Source: Halioxenophilus aromaticivorans (GTDB taxonomy: Bacteria; Pseudomonadota; Gammaproteobacteria; Pseudomonadales; Cellvibrionaceae). From it: DNA of 64,000 nt. This document shows, piece by piece, positions 8,269-17,712 of the stretch. Position 1 is the stretch's first letter; each line of letters starts with the position of its first letter. The stretch lies in contig NZ_AP031496.1 in NCBI RefSeq assembly GCF_042850945.1, positions 5,456,001 to 5,520,000 on the forward strand, written 5' to 3'. The translations under genes and the position numbers were made by a program. The notes beneath the pieces are model-generated. The model was not told where the DNA came from. It saw only the letters and a list, made by a program, of their open reading frames with translations, and did no database searches.

Positions 8269-9099
8269 TTACTGACCGAGTAAGCGCTCATCCGCGGCCA
8301 CCATGGCGGCCTTGATCATATTGCGATAACTGACGTCACCAAAGGTGATTAACTTGGTCACCCACTTCTCCTGCCCCACATCCATTCGGTTATAAATCTC
8401 ACTAAAACCGCAGCCGCGCTGACGTAAAGCAACCGCCTGCTCGACTAAACCGTTGAGCTGATCGCGCTTTTGTTTAACCAGTGTTTTGGCGTTTTTATAC
8501 TGCGGGTTATGGCCGCAAAAAAGAATCTCAAAATCCTGCTGCAACACTGTGTCCAAAGCTCGGATGGTCTGCTCCATATTCTCACTCTTTCGCCAAATTT
8601 TTATTTTACTGGCAACAAACAAATCTCCGGAAAACAACCAGCCTTTGTTACGCTCCAAATACACTGTGTGATCATCACAATGGCCAGGGGTAGGTATTGG
8701 CGTTAGCTGCACATCACCGCACCGAATGAGCGATAGATAGGGCTCAACGGTGGCGGTTTCCAGTTTGCCGAACATAAAGTGCTCGTAGGGTAACAGCCGC
8801 ACAGGGTTGGCCAAGCGAGCGGCGGTGTTAGTGTGGCCCAACACAGGCAAGCCGAACTCACGCTGTAAATAACCGGCATTGCCGGCGTGGTCTTCATGAA
8901 AATGGGTTAACAGCACCTGACGGATCGGAGACTCCTGCACAAATTGTCGTACTAAGGGCCGCGTGTGATAAGAGGCGGTATCAATCAGCAGGTCACCCAC
9001 GCGGTAGAGAATCACGGTCATTAACGGTTTGCCAAACAGGCCGCCCCCCACTCGCAGGCCGGTAACACCGTCGACTTCAAACCTATCTTGTGTGAGCAA
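8269..9099 (-). CDS. MBL-fold metallo-hydrolase
   Basis: A 276-residue metallo-beta-lactamase-fold hydrolase. The metal-binding motif THFHEDHAGN (H-x-H-x-D-H) lies near residues 60-69. A second His is in PTPGHCDDHTV (about 137) and an Asp in FSGDLF (about 156), so both metal sites look intact. The start is a TTG with a good AGAGGA ribosome-binding site; no ATG lies upstream in frame. Substrates in this superfamily range from glutathione thioesters to lactones and cannot be told here. The gene is transcribed alone. Confidence 0.88.
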   Translation of the reverse strand: MLTQDRFEVDGVTGLRVGGGLFGKPLMTVILYRVGDLLIDTASYHTRPLVRQFVQESPIRQVLLTHFHEDHAGNAGYLQREFGLPVLGHTNTAARLANPVRLLPYEHFMFGKLETATVEPYLSLIRCGDVQLTPIPTPGHCDDHTVYLERNKGWLFSGDLFVASKIKIWRKSENMEQTIRALDTVLQQDFEILFCGHNPQYKNAKTLVKQKRDQLNGLVEQAVALRQRGCGFSEIYNRMDVGQEKWVTKLITFGDVSYRNMIKAAMVAADERLLGQ

Positions 9100-9280
9100 A
9101 GATTGTCCTCTTAATCATTGACATCAATATACCATCTCTCGAAGAGTCGCCCTGGCGGCGCAGTTGTAGCACTATGAATGAAGCCTATCATCAAACAGGC
9201 CCAGGGCGCGGTTCAATGACTTTTTCGCCTAGGTGAGTTACCAAAGTCCACTAAACACGCCGAGCTCAGCAATAGACAGC

Positions 9281-9346
9281 GTTGTCATTTGCATACAGAG
9301 CTGGCATGCTGCAGTCTGATGTTTCGGCCCTACAAATCATGACAAC
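9281..9346. promoter_or_regulatory. widely spaced 8-bp inverted repeat upstream of sugar porter
   Basis: GTTGTCAT at 9281-9288 and its complement ATGACAAC at 9339-9346 face each other across 50 bases, ending 22 bases before the sugar-transporter ATG. They could be two half-sites for a looping regulator. The rest of the 270-base gap between 9100 and 9368 shows nothing else recognisable. Confidence 0.3.
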
Positions 9347-9368
9347 ACCATAATAAAGAGAGCCCGCT

Positions 9369-10785
9369 ATGAACTCTGCCGTCGCCCACGAGGGTGAATT
9401 CTCCCTCAAACTTCTGCTAATCGCCATCACTGCCACCCTAGGCGGCTTCCTGTTTGGTTTTGACAGCGCCATCATTAACGGCACTGTCACTGCGGTGCGA
9501 GGGGAATTTAACCTCAGCGCCGGTATGACCGGCTTTACGGTTTCCTGCGCCCTACTGGGTGCCATGATCGGCGCATGGCTGGCGGGCTACTGCGCCACAC
9601 GCTTTGGCCGCGTCAACACTATGGTCATTAGCTCGGTCCTACTCACTGCCAGCGCCGTTGGCTCGGCCTTTTCGTATTCAGTAGAAGCTCTGATTTTTTG
9701 GCGCTTTGTTGGCGGCATTGGGGTAGGCTTTGCGTCGGTGATAGCCCCGGCCTACATCGCCGAGATTGCACCCTCGAGTATTCGCGGCCGCCTGGCCACC
9801 ACCCAGCAGATGTCCATCGTTATCGGCATCTTTATGGCCTTACTGGTTGGTGCCTTGTTGGTTAAATTATCCGGTGGTGCCGCGCAACCGATATTTGGCG
9901 AGTTGGAAGCCTGGCGCTGGATGTTTTTAAGCGAAGTAATTCCCTCTGTGCTGTACGGTGTACTGGCCAGCCGGCTGCCTGAATCACCGCGATATCTCAT
10001 TCAAAACGACCGCGAAACAGAGGCCCGTGAGGTGCTCAAAAATGTGGTTAATATTGCCAACGACAGCGCGGTGGATAACGCCGTGGCGCAAATTAAAGGA
10101 TCCTTTAGCACCACCGTAAAGCGAAGCTTCGCCGACCTTCGAAGCCAAAAAGGCTTTTTACTGCCCATCGTTTGGGTGGGAATTTTGTTGTCGGTGTTTC
10201 AACAATTGGTTGGCATCAACGTTATTTTTTACTTCTCTACCGTGTTATGGAACTCCGTGGGTTTTGACGAGAGTGACGCCTTTGCCATATCGGTAGTGAC
10301 TAGCTTTATTAACGTTGCCGCCACGGTGGTCGCCATTGTGCTGGTGGACCGCATTGGCCGAAAACCATTACTGATGATGGGCTCCGCAATTATGTGTGTG
10401 TCCCTGGCGGTAATGGCGTTGGCGTTTGGCAGCTCTGACACCGTTAACGGCCAACTGACCCTGCCCGAGCCCTGGGGACCAGTGGCACTGGTGGCAGCCA
10501 ATTTGTTTGTGATTGGTTTTGGTATTAGCTGGGGGCCTGTGGTGTGGGTGCTACTGGGAGAAATGTTCCCCCAACCGAATTCGCGCCCTGGCCCTTGGCT
10601 TGGCCGCAGCAGCCCAGTGGTTAGCCAACTTTATGATCAGCACCAGCTTTCCCGTTTTGGCCGAAGCCGGATTACACATCGCCTACGGTTTCTACGCCAT
10701 CAGTGCTGGCCTATCGTTTTTGTTTGTTTGGAAATTTGTGCGCGAAACCAAAGGCGTTACCCTGGAAGATATGCCCGAGCATTAA
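9369..10785 (+). pseudogene. sugar:H+ symporter (MFS sugar porter), frameshifted near the C-terminus
   Basis: A major-facilitator sugar porter of the XylE/GalP/glucose-transporter type. It has the N-terminal GGFLFGFDSAIINGT, the loop motif RFGRVNTM, ESPRYLIQN after TM6, FQQLVGINVIFYFS in TM7 and DRIGRKPLL. After GEMFP, near residue 400, an extra base in the C5 run at 10568-10572 shifts the frame. The +1 frame then gives the expected NRIRALALGLAAAAQW through to FVRETKGVTLEDM and a stop at 10783-10785. A repaired protein would be 471 residues, normal for the family. As written, the frame ends with an unrelated tail at 10844 and loses the last two helices. It may be a real mutation or a homopolymer error. 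Confidence 0.85.
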
Positions 10786-10796
10786 CCGGCCTGCTC

Positions 10797-10827
10797 AGCT
10801 GCCGCTCAGCGCGGCAGCTTTCCTCCT
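10797..10827 (+). terminator. terminator after the sugar porter
   Basis: Hairpin AGCTGCCGC-TCAGC-GCGGCAGCT at 10797-10819 followed by a T-rich tail (TTCCTCCTT). It lies 12 bases after the repaired sugar-porter stop codon and inside the frameshifted tail, which supports the repaired reading frame as the original end of the gene. Confidence 0.75.
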
Positions 10828-10868
10828 TATTTCACACGTTATAACTCCTCGCACGTAAACCCCTGCAA

Positions 10869-10888
10869 AATCTATATGCATATAGATT
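10869..10888. promoter_or_regulatory. perfect 20-bp palindrome, probable operator
   Basis: AATCTATATG followed directly by its exact complement forms a perfect 20-bp palindrome. It lies 69 bases before the start of the SLC13 permease gene and 50 bases after the terminator of the preceding unit. This is where a dimeric regulator of the permease promoter would sit. The cognate regulator is not identifiable in the window. Confidence 0.6.
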
Positions 10889-10957
10889 AATGATCTTATG
10901 CGCTATCTCTAAACTACCCTACTATCCAGCAAATTTTTTCAGTGCAAGGGCACCGAT

Positions 10958-12733
10958 ATGGCTTGGCAAGGATGGGTAACGCTGGTTATTACCGCGGCGG
11001 TTTTATTGAGTTTGGCCATGAGCCGAGTTGGCCCGCATTTAATTATGATGGCTGCACTAACACTGCTTGGGGCGCTGGGTATTTTAAATGCCACGGAGCT
11101 CTTATCTGGGTTTAGCAATTCCGGGTTGATTACCGTTGCGGCAATGTTTGTGGTTGCCGCTGGTGTGCATCAGTCAGGCGGCGTGGATTTATTGGCCGAT
11201 AAAGTATTGGGCAAGCCGGGTGGCGAACGCTCGGCCATCAGCCGGATTCTGCTCCCGGTGTTATTACTCAGTGGCTTTTTAAACAACACGCCGGTGGTGG
11301 CAACGTTGATACCGGCGGTGAATACCTGGGCGCGGAAGATCCGCGTGCCGGCCTCTAAATTGATGATCCCACTGAGCTATGCCGCCATTTTAGGCGGTAC
11401 CACCACGCTGATTGGCACCAGCACCAACTTGGTCGTGAATGGCCAATACCAAGCACTCACCCAAGGCGAGGGGTTTTCGCTATTTGCCATTACCTGGATT
11501 GGTCTTCCGGTAGCCATAGCCGGCGGTTTATTTATGGTTTTGTTTTTTCCACGCTGGTTGCCTAACCGAGGTGAGGAACTGGCCTTTGGCAACCTTAAGG
11601 AATTTACCTTGGAAGTCTGCGTTGCGGCCAATGGGCCGCTGGTGGGTAAAACCATTGTTGAAGCTGGCTTACGTAACTTACAGCGAATTTATTTGGTCGA
11701 AATTATCCGCCAGGATACCGTGCTCACAGCGGTGTCTTCCGAGCAAACGCTGCAAGGCGAGGACCGCTTAGTGTTTGCCGGTGATACCCAAGCCATTTCT
11801 GACCTGCTACGCATAAAAGGCATTACCGCGTCCTCATCCAACCATGATGGCGAAACCATTATCAAAGCCAACCCCGAGCGCTGCTTGGTAGAAGCGGTCG
11901 TATCCCCGCATTGCGCAGCCGTAGGGACCAGTATTCGCGACGCCCAATTTAGAGACCGATACGGCGCAGCCATATTGGCCGTGGCCCGTAATGGCGAACG
12001 TATAAAAGGCAATTTAGGCACAATACAACTGGCAGCCGGCGATACCTTATTGCTGGAAGCACGGCCCGCGTTTGTTAGCCGGCAGCGATACAACAAAGAT
12101 TTTTTGTTGATTAACGATTTAGAACAACAGCGGCCGAGGCACGAGAAAGCCTATTTGGCCTGGGCGATTTTGCTGGTGCTGATTACGGCAGCAACCTTTG
12201 AGTGGATTACCATGCTCAACGCCGCATTAATTGGCGCAGCATTGATGATCATTACCGGTTGCTGTACAGCCAGCCAAGCGGAAAAAAGCCTGGACCTTAC
12301 CGTGCTGATCACCATTGCAGCATCGTTTGCACTGGGCTCGGCCATTCAAAAAACCGGTTTGGCGAATTTATTGGCCGAAAATATTGTGCAACTTAGCCTG
12401 GGGCAGGCTTGGTTACTGTTAGTGCTCACCTACGTTGCGGTTTCTCTGCTGACCGAAACCATTACCAATAACGCGGCGGCACTCATAATGCTACCCATTG
12501 TAATGAGCGTAACGCAACAAGCCGGGCTAAATGCCGAACCCTTTGTACTGGCCATTATGATGGCAGCTTCTGCCAGCTTTGCCACGCCTCTGGGCTACCA
12601 AACCAACCTAATGGTGTACGGCCCTGGCAATTACCGGTTTAGCGATTTTCTTAAGGTAGGCGTTCCCATGAATATTTTTATCGGGGCCATAACCCTATCC
12701 ATCCTATTGTGGCGGTACCCATTGCAGGGTTAG
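10958..12733 (+). CDS. SLC13/DASS-type permease with RCK_C domains
   Basis: A 591-residue sodium:anion symporter-type permease (SLC13/CitMHS superfamily). Two membrane halves flank about 200 cytoplasmic residues. The first half carries LSGFLNNTPVVATLIP and GGTTTLIGTSTNLVVNG (substrate/sodium motif, about residues 106-165). The middle (about 205-385) has two TrkA-C/RCK_C domains. The second half repeats the motif as ETITNNAAALIMLP and SFATPLGYQTNLMVYG. Relatives in marine bacteria take up sulphate or dicarboxylates. The palindrome just upstream suggests dedicated regulation. It is apparently monocistronic. Confidence 0.88.
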   Translation: MAWQGWVTLVITAAVLLSLAMSRVGPHLIMMAALTLLGALGILNATELLSGFSNSGLITVAAMFVVAAGVHQSGGVDLLADKVLGKPGGERSAISRILLPVLLLSGFLNNTPVVATLIPAVNTWARKIRVPASKLMIPLSYAAILGGTTTLIGTSTNLVVNGQYQALTQGEGFSLFAITWIGLPVAIAGGLFMVLFFPRWLPNRGEELAFGNLKEFTLEVCVAANGPLVGKTIVEAGLRNLQRIYLVEIIRQDTVLTAVSSEQTLQGEDRLVFAGDTQAISDLLRIKGITASSSNHDGETIIKANPERCLVEAVVSPHCAAVGTSIRDAQFRDRYGAAILAVARNGERIKGNLGTIQLAAGDTLLLEARPAFVSRQRYNKDFLLINDLEQQRPRHEKAYLAWAILLVLITAATFEWITMLNAALIGAALMIITGCCTASQAEKSLDLTVLITIAASFALGSAIQKTGLANLLAENIVQLSLGQAWLLLVLTYVAVSLLTETITNNAAALIMLPIVMSVTQQAGLNAEPFVLAIMMAASASFATPLGYQTNLMVYGPGNYRFSDFLKVGVPMNIFIGAITLSILLWRYPLQG

Positions 12734-12905
12734 CCAGCGAGCCCCGATACATAAATGCAGTATTGCCGAGTTGATGAGTTTCATTAACCGAGCTCATTAA
12801 CTCGATGCATTCACCGCTATATTCAGCTCCCCACCAAGCGCGTATGCTGGTAACAGTAAAGAAGGGCTTGGCCTTTCTATCCAAGTCCCCCAACAACATC
12901 GCGTC

Positions 12906-14117
12906 ATGACCACTAATACCAGCACAACCCAGCCCGCCATCGGTATCTCAACCGCTGCATTCACCCTAATATTAGCGTCCTTAATGGCGTTTACGTCGCT
13001 TTCCACGGATGTCTATTTACCGGCTATGCCAACCATGGAGCAGGAACTGCACGGCAGTATTGAGCTGACTGTGACCAGCTTTCTGGTGGGTTTTATGTTG
13101 GCGCAATTGGTTTGGGGGCCGATCAGTGACCGCATTGGCCGCAAGCGCCCCCTAGCCATCGGTATAGGCTTATTTATTATCGGCTCTGTGGGCTGCGCGC
13201 TGTCTGAGACGCTCAACCAAATGATCGTTTGGCGGGTGATACAGGCGTTCGGTGCCTGCACCGGGCCAATGATTGCCAGAGCCATGGTGCGCGACAGCTT
13301 TGACCGTACCCAATCCGCTCACATGATGTCTACCTTAATGATTGTGATGGCCGCCGCGCCCATCTTGGGCCCGGTGATTGGCGGGCAATTAATTGCGTTT
13401 AGCAGCTGGCACAGTATTTTTTGGTTTTTAGCGCTGATTGGGGTTGTGAATTTGGTATCAATCACTAAATTACCGGAGACGCTGCCCGAGCCGCAGCGCG
13501 TAACAGCGCCTATCAGCAGCGCATTTGGCCATTACGTTACCCTGCTCAAAAATGGCCGTTTTATGGCCTATACCTTTTGCGTGGCCAGTTTCTACGTTGG
13601 CGCTTTTGCGTTTATTGTTGGCTCACCCAAAGTGTATATCGATCACTACTCAGTATCGCCGCAACTTTACGGCTGGCTGTTTGGCATTAATGTGGTGGGG
13701 TTGATGTTGGTAAGCTTTGCCAACCGCCGCTTGGTAAAGCGGTTTAGCCTAGAGACATTACTAGTGGCGGCCACATTTATCGCTTTTGCCGCGGTGGCCG
13801 CGCTATTTATCATCAACCAAATCCATGAGGTACCACTGCTGGGAATTATTTGCCTAGCACTGATTTTCTTTGCTATGAACGGCATCATCGCAGCCTGCAC
13901 AACGGCAGCAGCTTTGGATTTAGTACCGCACATGGCAGGTTCCGCATCCGCATTGATTGGCGCACTGCAATACGGCAGCGGTATATTATCGTCAGCGTTG
14001 TTAGCCCTTGGCCCAAGCCACAGCCCCAAAGCAATGATCTGGATAATGACCGCGGCCGCGCTAATGAGCCTAGTAATGGCCTTAGCAGTAAACCGAAAAC
14101 CCGTTGCTCAAAACTAA
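12906..14117 (+). CDS. Bcr/CflA family drug-resistance MFS transporter
   Basis: A 403-residue, twelve-segment major-facilitator protein of the Bcr/CflA (DHA1) subfamily. Its diagnostic features are STDVYLPAMPTM in TM1, FMLAQLVWGPISDRIGRKRPL between TM2 and TM3, and APILGPVIGGQL in TM5 (motif C of drug:H+ antiporters). The product probably exports drugs or small metabolites; Bcr of E. coli exports bicyclomycin and Cys-containing peptides. It stands alone, followed by the decayed alcohol dehydrogenase. Confidence 0.88.
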   Translation: MTTNTSTTQPAIGISTAAFTLILASLMAFTSLSTDVYLPAMPTMEQELHGSIELTVTSFLVGFMLAQLVWGPISDRIGRKRPLAIGIGLFIIGSVGCALSETLNQMIVWRVIQAFGACTGPMIARAMVRDSFDRTQSAHMMSTLMIVMAAAPILGPVIGGQLIAFSSWHSIFWFLALIGVVNLVSITKLPETLPEPQRVTAPISSAFGHYVTLLKNGRFMAYTFCVASFYVGAFAFIVGSPKVYIDHYSVSPQLYGWLFGINVVGLMLVSFANRRLVKRFSLETLLVAATFIAFAAVAALFIINQIHEVPLLGIICLALIFFAMNGIIAACTTAAALDLVPHMAGSASALIGALQYGSGILSSALLALGPSHSPKAMIWIMTAAALMSLVMALAVNRKPVAQN

Positions 14118-14213
14118 ACTCTCACGCGGTTTATGTCTTCGGTTCTATGATAGATATTTATTACTCTAGTAAATCTAACGAGAGTATTCTTAATCGCTCT
14201 TGCCTTTAACATA

Positions 14214-14577
14214 GGTGCTGCGTTGTTCACCACGGCAGCCCAATGAGCACTAAAGTAACAGCGATTGCGGCGTCAGCCAGCCACAATGTCAATGCATTGC
14301 TTAATTAACTGGCGGTGGATGGCAGCGTGGTGTTGGTTGGGTTACCCAACAAGCCCATTGAAATTGGAGCCTTTAATGTCGTGCAGGGAAGGCGCAGTTT
14401 CACAGACTCAAACATCGGTTGTGCCGCAGAAACCCAGGAGATGTTGGAGTTTTGCACTGAGCACGAGATTACTGCCGACATCGAAATTATTAAAGCAAAC
14501 CAGGTTAACAACGCTTTGTTAAGGCTGGAAAAAATAACGTCAAATACCGTTTTGTGATAGACATGAGCACACTTTAA
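14214..14577 (+). pseudogene. decayed zinc-type alcohol dehydrogenase (YahK/CAD-like), C-terminal remnant
   Basis: Fragments of a cinnamyl-alcohol/aldehyde reductase-type MDR protein. GAALFTTAAQ is recognisable at about 14214-14243. In another frame the segment ASASHNVNALLN runs into an in-frame TAA at 14306-14308. VDGSVVLVGLPNKPIEIGAF and SNIGCAAETQEMLEFC then continue the Rossmann half. At the A-run near 14528-14533 the frame shifts again, and the family's terminal VKYRFVIDM ends at 14577. The N-terminal catalytic domain is missing and part of the cofactor domain appears deleted. One nonsense change, two frame changes and a large truncation mark it as a true pseudogene. Confidence 0.8.
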
Positions 14578-14740
14578 ACTGGTAGCTCCCTGTTCACTGG
14601 ATTCGGTATATATAAGCCAGACGATAGGAGCCGGTTTATGTGCTGGCGATGATCTTAACCGATGAATAAAAGCCAGTTGACAGGCCGATGCATGAGCGAT
14701 TAAATCAATCGTTCCTTTTTCACAAAACCCCTATTGCCCT

Positions 14741-15127
14741 ATGTTGTCAGGTATTCACCACGTCGCTCTCATTTGTTCCGATTACCAACGCTCCAAACAT
14801 TTTTATGTTACGGTGCTTGGCCTTCAGATAATCGTTGAAAACTTCCGTGCCGAGCGCGATTCCTACAAATTGGATTTGAGCACGCCGGACGGCGCCACTC
14901 AGATTGAATTGTTTTCTTTTAAAGATCGCCCGCCTCGCCCCAGTTACCCAGAGGCACTCGGGTTACGGCATTTAGCCTTTAAGGTGGTCGATTTAGACAA
15001 AGCCGTGGCTCATCTGCAGAGCAACAACATCCAGTGTGAACCCATTCGGGTGGACGAATACACGGGCAAGCGGTTTACGTTTTTTGCCGACCCCGATGAC
15101 CTACCACTGGAGTTGTACGAGAGTTAG
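14741..15127 (+). CDS. VOC family protein, glyoxalase I-like (YaeR type)
   Basis: A 128-residue single-domain vicinal-oxygen-chelate protein. The beta-alpha-beta-beta-beta halves start with GIHHVALICSDYQRSKHFYV and LGLRHLAFKVVDLDKAVAHL, and the C-terminus FFADPDDLPLELYE carries the last metal-ligand Glu. It most resembles the YaeR/GloA2 subfamily. Metal-ligand His/Glu residues are in place in both halves. The substrate is unproven for this subfamily. It converges with the GNAT/FemAB-like gene seven bases away. Confidence 0.85.
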   Translation: MLSGIHHVALICSDYQRSKHFYVTVLGLQIIVENFRAERDSYKLDLSTPDGATQIELFSFKDRPPRPSYPEALGLRHLAFKVVDLDKAVAHLQSNNIQCEPIRVDEYTGKRFTFFADPDDLPLELYES

Positions 15128-15134
15128 CCCCCAC

Positions 15135-16109
15135 CTATAACGGGCTTGGCCGAAATACCGCTCCGTGCTTTGGCTTACGGGCGAGTGTTTTGGAATACAA
15201 CGAATACAGGCAGCTGTTTTTAAAGGCAATGTAACGCGGCTTCAAGTCAGCGGTAAAATTATTGGCAAAGCGAATGCCACCTTCGCTAATAACACCATCG
15301 AAATCGAACACCAAGCCACGGCTACTAGCATCCAAAATAGCCTGCCACACAATCAACGGGGTGGCTCCGCTGTGGGAGTTGGGCGTTCTGGTGGTGAGCA
15401 GGTAGTAGCTCGCCTTGGTGTCCCAGGCGCAAAACATAGCAGCGGCTAGGCGACCTCGGTGATCTCGCACTTGGTAGATTTGGCCGCGATTTTTATCCAA
15501 GCAGGCCCTGATCAACCGTGAACAGATCAGTTCATCCCGGCGATTTTCTTTGCCTTTTGAATCAATGTTCTGGGCGTAAAATTGGATAAACTCATCCGCA
15601 TCGTAACCGTATTCAAACTCATGGCAGCGCCTAGCCGAACGAATCATATTGCGCGCTTTGGTACGAAAGCTTTCCCACAGCACCTCTCTGGGCGCCGGGG
15701 CAATCTCATGGGTAAATTGTACGGCCGTGTGGAACCCGGCGTTTTGAAACCCTAACGTGTCTTGAATGCCGCCATGGCATTTGAAATAACAACGACCTGC
15801 TTTGGGTAGCTGTTTCAGCAACGCCTGGGTGACGCGGTAGTTTTTTAGAAAAAGCGTGTTCGGCTTGCCGCTACCAGCATCCACCGCAGGGCCGAGAAAG
15901 TGTGTCATGGGTGGAGGTGTAATCACCTTTAAACCCAGTTTGTTTTTACTAACCCAATAGGGCAACCGGCCAAGGGTACGCTGACCATCGTGATAATCCA
16001 CGGCTTGCCACTGGTTATCGGTGACGATATCTAACCACCACGGCTGATGAAAAATCGTGGGTTCCAAAGGATTGTAAACTGGCAAAGCTAACGTGATCGA
16101 CCCTTCCAC
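15135..16109 (-). CDS. GNAT/FemAB-like acyltransferase
   Basis: A 324-residue protein with the layout of the FemAB/BioF2-like GNAT superfamily, known mostly from polysaccharide and cell-surface loci. Visible features are an N-terminal HQPWWLDIV motif (about residue 21), the central FRTKARNMIRSARR (about 148) and the acceptor-domain segment FDFDGVISEGGIRFANNFTADLKPRYIAFKN (about 270-300). The F-F-K/R-x-G-A-type ending is typical of enzymes that use acylated or aminoacylated donors. It has a GTG start. No partners lie nearby, so the substrate is unknown. Confidence 0.65.
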   Translation of the reverse strand: MEGSITLALPVYNPLEPTIFHQPWWLDIVTDNQWQAVDYHDGQRTLGRLPYWVSKNKLGLKVITPPPMTHFLGPAVDAGSGKPNTLFLKNYRVTQALLKQLPKAGRCYFKCHGGIQDTLGFQNAGFHTAVQFTHEIAPAPREVLWESFRTKARNMIRSARRCHEFEYGYDADEFIQFYAQNIDSKGKENRRDELICSRLIRACLDKNRGQIYQVRDHRGRLAAAMFCAWDTKASYYLLTTRTPNSHSGATPLIVWQAILDASSRGLVFDFDGVISEGGIRFANNFTADLKPRYIAFKNSCLYSLYSKTLARKPKHGAVFRPSPL

Positions 16110-16857
16110 TCAACGTACCTAAACAAGATTTAATATTAGCTCTCCTTGCTGAAAATTCAGTGCAAGCTCTACCGGTGTAGCCGGGCTTCCGTAAGCTTTA
16201 CAGCGCGGTGTAGTTTCTACAAAACTCAACTGGAGTTTAGCAGCAATTCTATGAAGCCAACCGTGCAGTCAGACAAGCGCAGCAACAGGGCTGAGTGCTC
16301 ACCACCCTTTCAAACGCGATCAATCCGTTGATGCCACCGCAATGAAAAACGGTACTAGGCAAAAACCACGCCGTAATATCCGCGGGTCTTTCGTAAGAAT
16401 GGGATGCGCGATCCGTCGCAAAGGAACGCTGACAAGAAAGGCCCAGCTAACAACTGGGGACTCAAGCGGCGGGCAAGAATATCACTGATTATTTCAACTC
16501 GATACGCCGTTGCCAGGCGTAGCGATAAAAATTTCTTTTCCGATCCTCATAATTCATTGTCTGACTTTATCGCGTTCAACGGCAGGTTTGCGCAAAGCCA
16601 TCATCAGGACGAACGACGCTTCTATTTCCGTGCCCAGCCACTGCCCAACCAATGCAGAGGCTTGGTTAATAACTTAACAAGAGGCTTTGGGGGACGGCAA
16701 AGGCTTTTACCGTTTATGTGACCGCAATCAAACAAACTGAGAGTTACCTTAGCCAAAGTAGCGCAAAAAGTGTGAACCACGCTAATACAAGGGCGCACTA
16801 ATTTTTATCAGCGCGCACGCACGGCGAATGACAAAAAAACAGGGCATTAATTGGGGT
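16110..16857. other. gene-poor 748-base stretch
   Basis: No convincing gene was found on either strand. Two open frames (16146-16331 and 16404-16721, plus) lack recognisable motifs and ribosome-binding sites and look like translated non-coding sequence. No repeat, tRNA or transposon end is evident. Decayed coding sequence beyond recognition is possible. Confidence 0.4.
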
Positions 16858-17712
16858 TTATTGACTGGAGTTTATTAATCCGTACTGCTTTAAAAATTGA
16901 TCAAACGAAGGCGTCCAGATAGGAATTCCATCCTTAGCCATCAATATACTGTGGCCGTTATCCTTGAACGCAGGGCCAATAACCAAGGCGCCTTTACCTC
17001 CGGCGGCTGTATATGCATCGAACCATTGAGTGGCCGCCTTGGGGGAAAAGAAACGATCGTTCTCAGCGTAATACCACAACACCGGCGCGGTGATGGATTG
17101 AGTGTAGCGGGTAATGGCCTCGGCCAGTACTTTCGGGTGGCAGGGCTCGCCCCAGGCGTTGTACCGCCCACCACGGCCACCGCCAAAATTGGCTACCGCG
17201 GCGACCTTACCAGGTACCATACTGGCAGCGGCGATTGCGCCGTATCCGCCAGCACTGTGGCCCACTAAAATAATACGGTCACTATTAACCCGAGCTATTG
17301 TCGGCGCGAAATTAATAGCGGCAACTATATCCTCTCCAGCTTTTATGCCAGCTTCATAGAAATTAGGGTGCTCCACGGCGCAACCGTCGGTGGTGGCTCT
17401 GTATTCACCGCCAGTGGCACCAAAGCCACGCCGCATGGGTATGAGCACGGCAAAGCCACGCTCAATTAACGCATTTACCACATGGGGCTTGCGCCAGTAG
17501 TTAAATTTAGCGCGGTTGGCAGCGGAGCTGGTGCCATGGTTGAGAATGGCCAACGGGAAAGGCCCTTCACCCTCGGGCCAAATCACGGTACCCGCCAATG
17601 ATAGGTCTGTGCCGGGCACAGGAATGCTAACCGATTGCTGCTCGTGCGGGATTTTATTGCAACCCGCCAGCCCAAGCAGTAAGCACAAGGCAATTACAGC
17701 GCTGTATTTCAT
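16858..17712 (-). CDS. alpha/beta hydrolase lipoprotein (dienelactone-hydrolase-like)
   Basis: A 284-residue secreted alpha/beta hydrolase. I chose the ATG at 17712 because an AAAGGA ribosome-binding site precedes it and it yields a clean lipoprotein signal (MKYSAVIALCLLLGLAGC). The longer frame to 17844 does not give a signal. The nucleophile elbow is GHSAGGYGA (about residue 146), the oxyanion region is LNHGTSS (about 65), an Asp sits in YYAENDRF and a His in FKDNGHSI near the C-terminus. It lies 200 bases downstream of garD in the same direction, so a role as a sugar-ester esterase in the pectin locus is possible but not shown. Confidence 0.8.
   Translation of the reverse strand: MKYSAVIALCLLLGLAGCNKIPHEQQSVSIPVPGTDLSLAGTVIWPEGEGPFPLAILNHGTSSAANRAKFNYWRKPHVVNALIERGFAVLIPMRRGFGATGGEYRATTDGCAVEHPNFYEAGIKAGEDIVAAINFAPTIARVNSDRIILVGHSAGGYGAIAAASMVPGKVAAVANFGGGRGGRYNAWGEPCHPKVLAEAITRYTQSITAPVLWYYAENDRFFSPKAATQWFDAYTAAGGKGALVIGPAFKDNGHSILMAKDGIPIWTPSFDQFLKQYGLINSSQ

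Noticed and set aside
14161..14200. Imperfect ACTCT/AGAGT inverted repeat after the Bcr/CflA gene as a transposon end
   Set aside because: Arms are only five bases, and no target duplication or transposase fragment is nearby.
16404..16721. A 105-codon plus-strand frame in the gap after the GNAT/FemAB-like gene
   Set aside because: No recognisable motif, no ribosome-binding site and an unusual Arg/Asn-rich composition.
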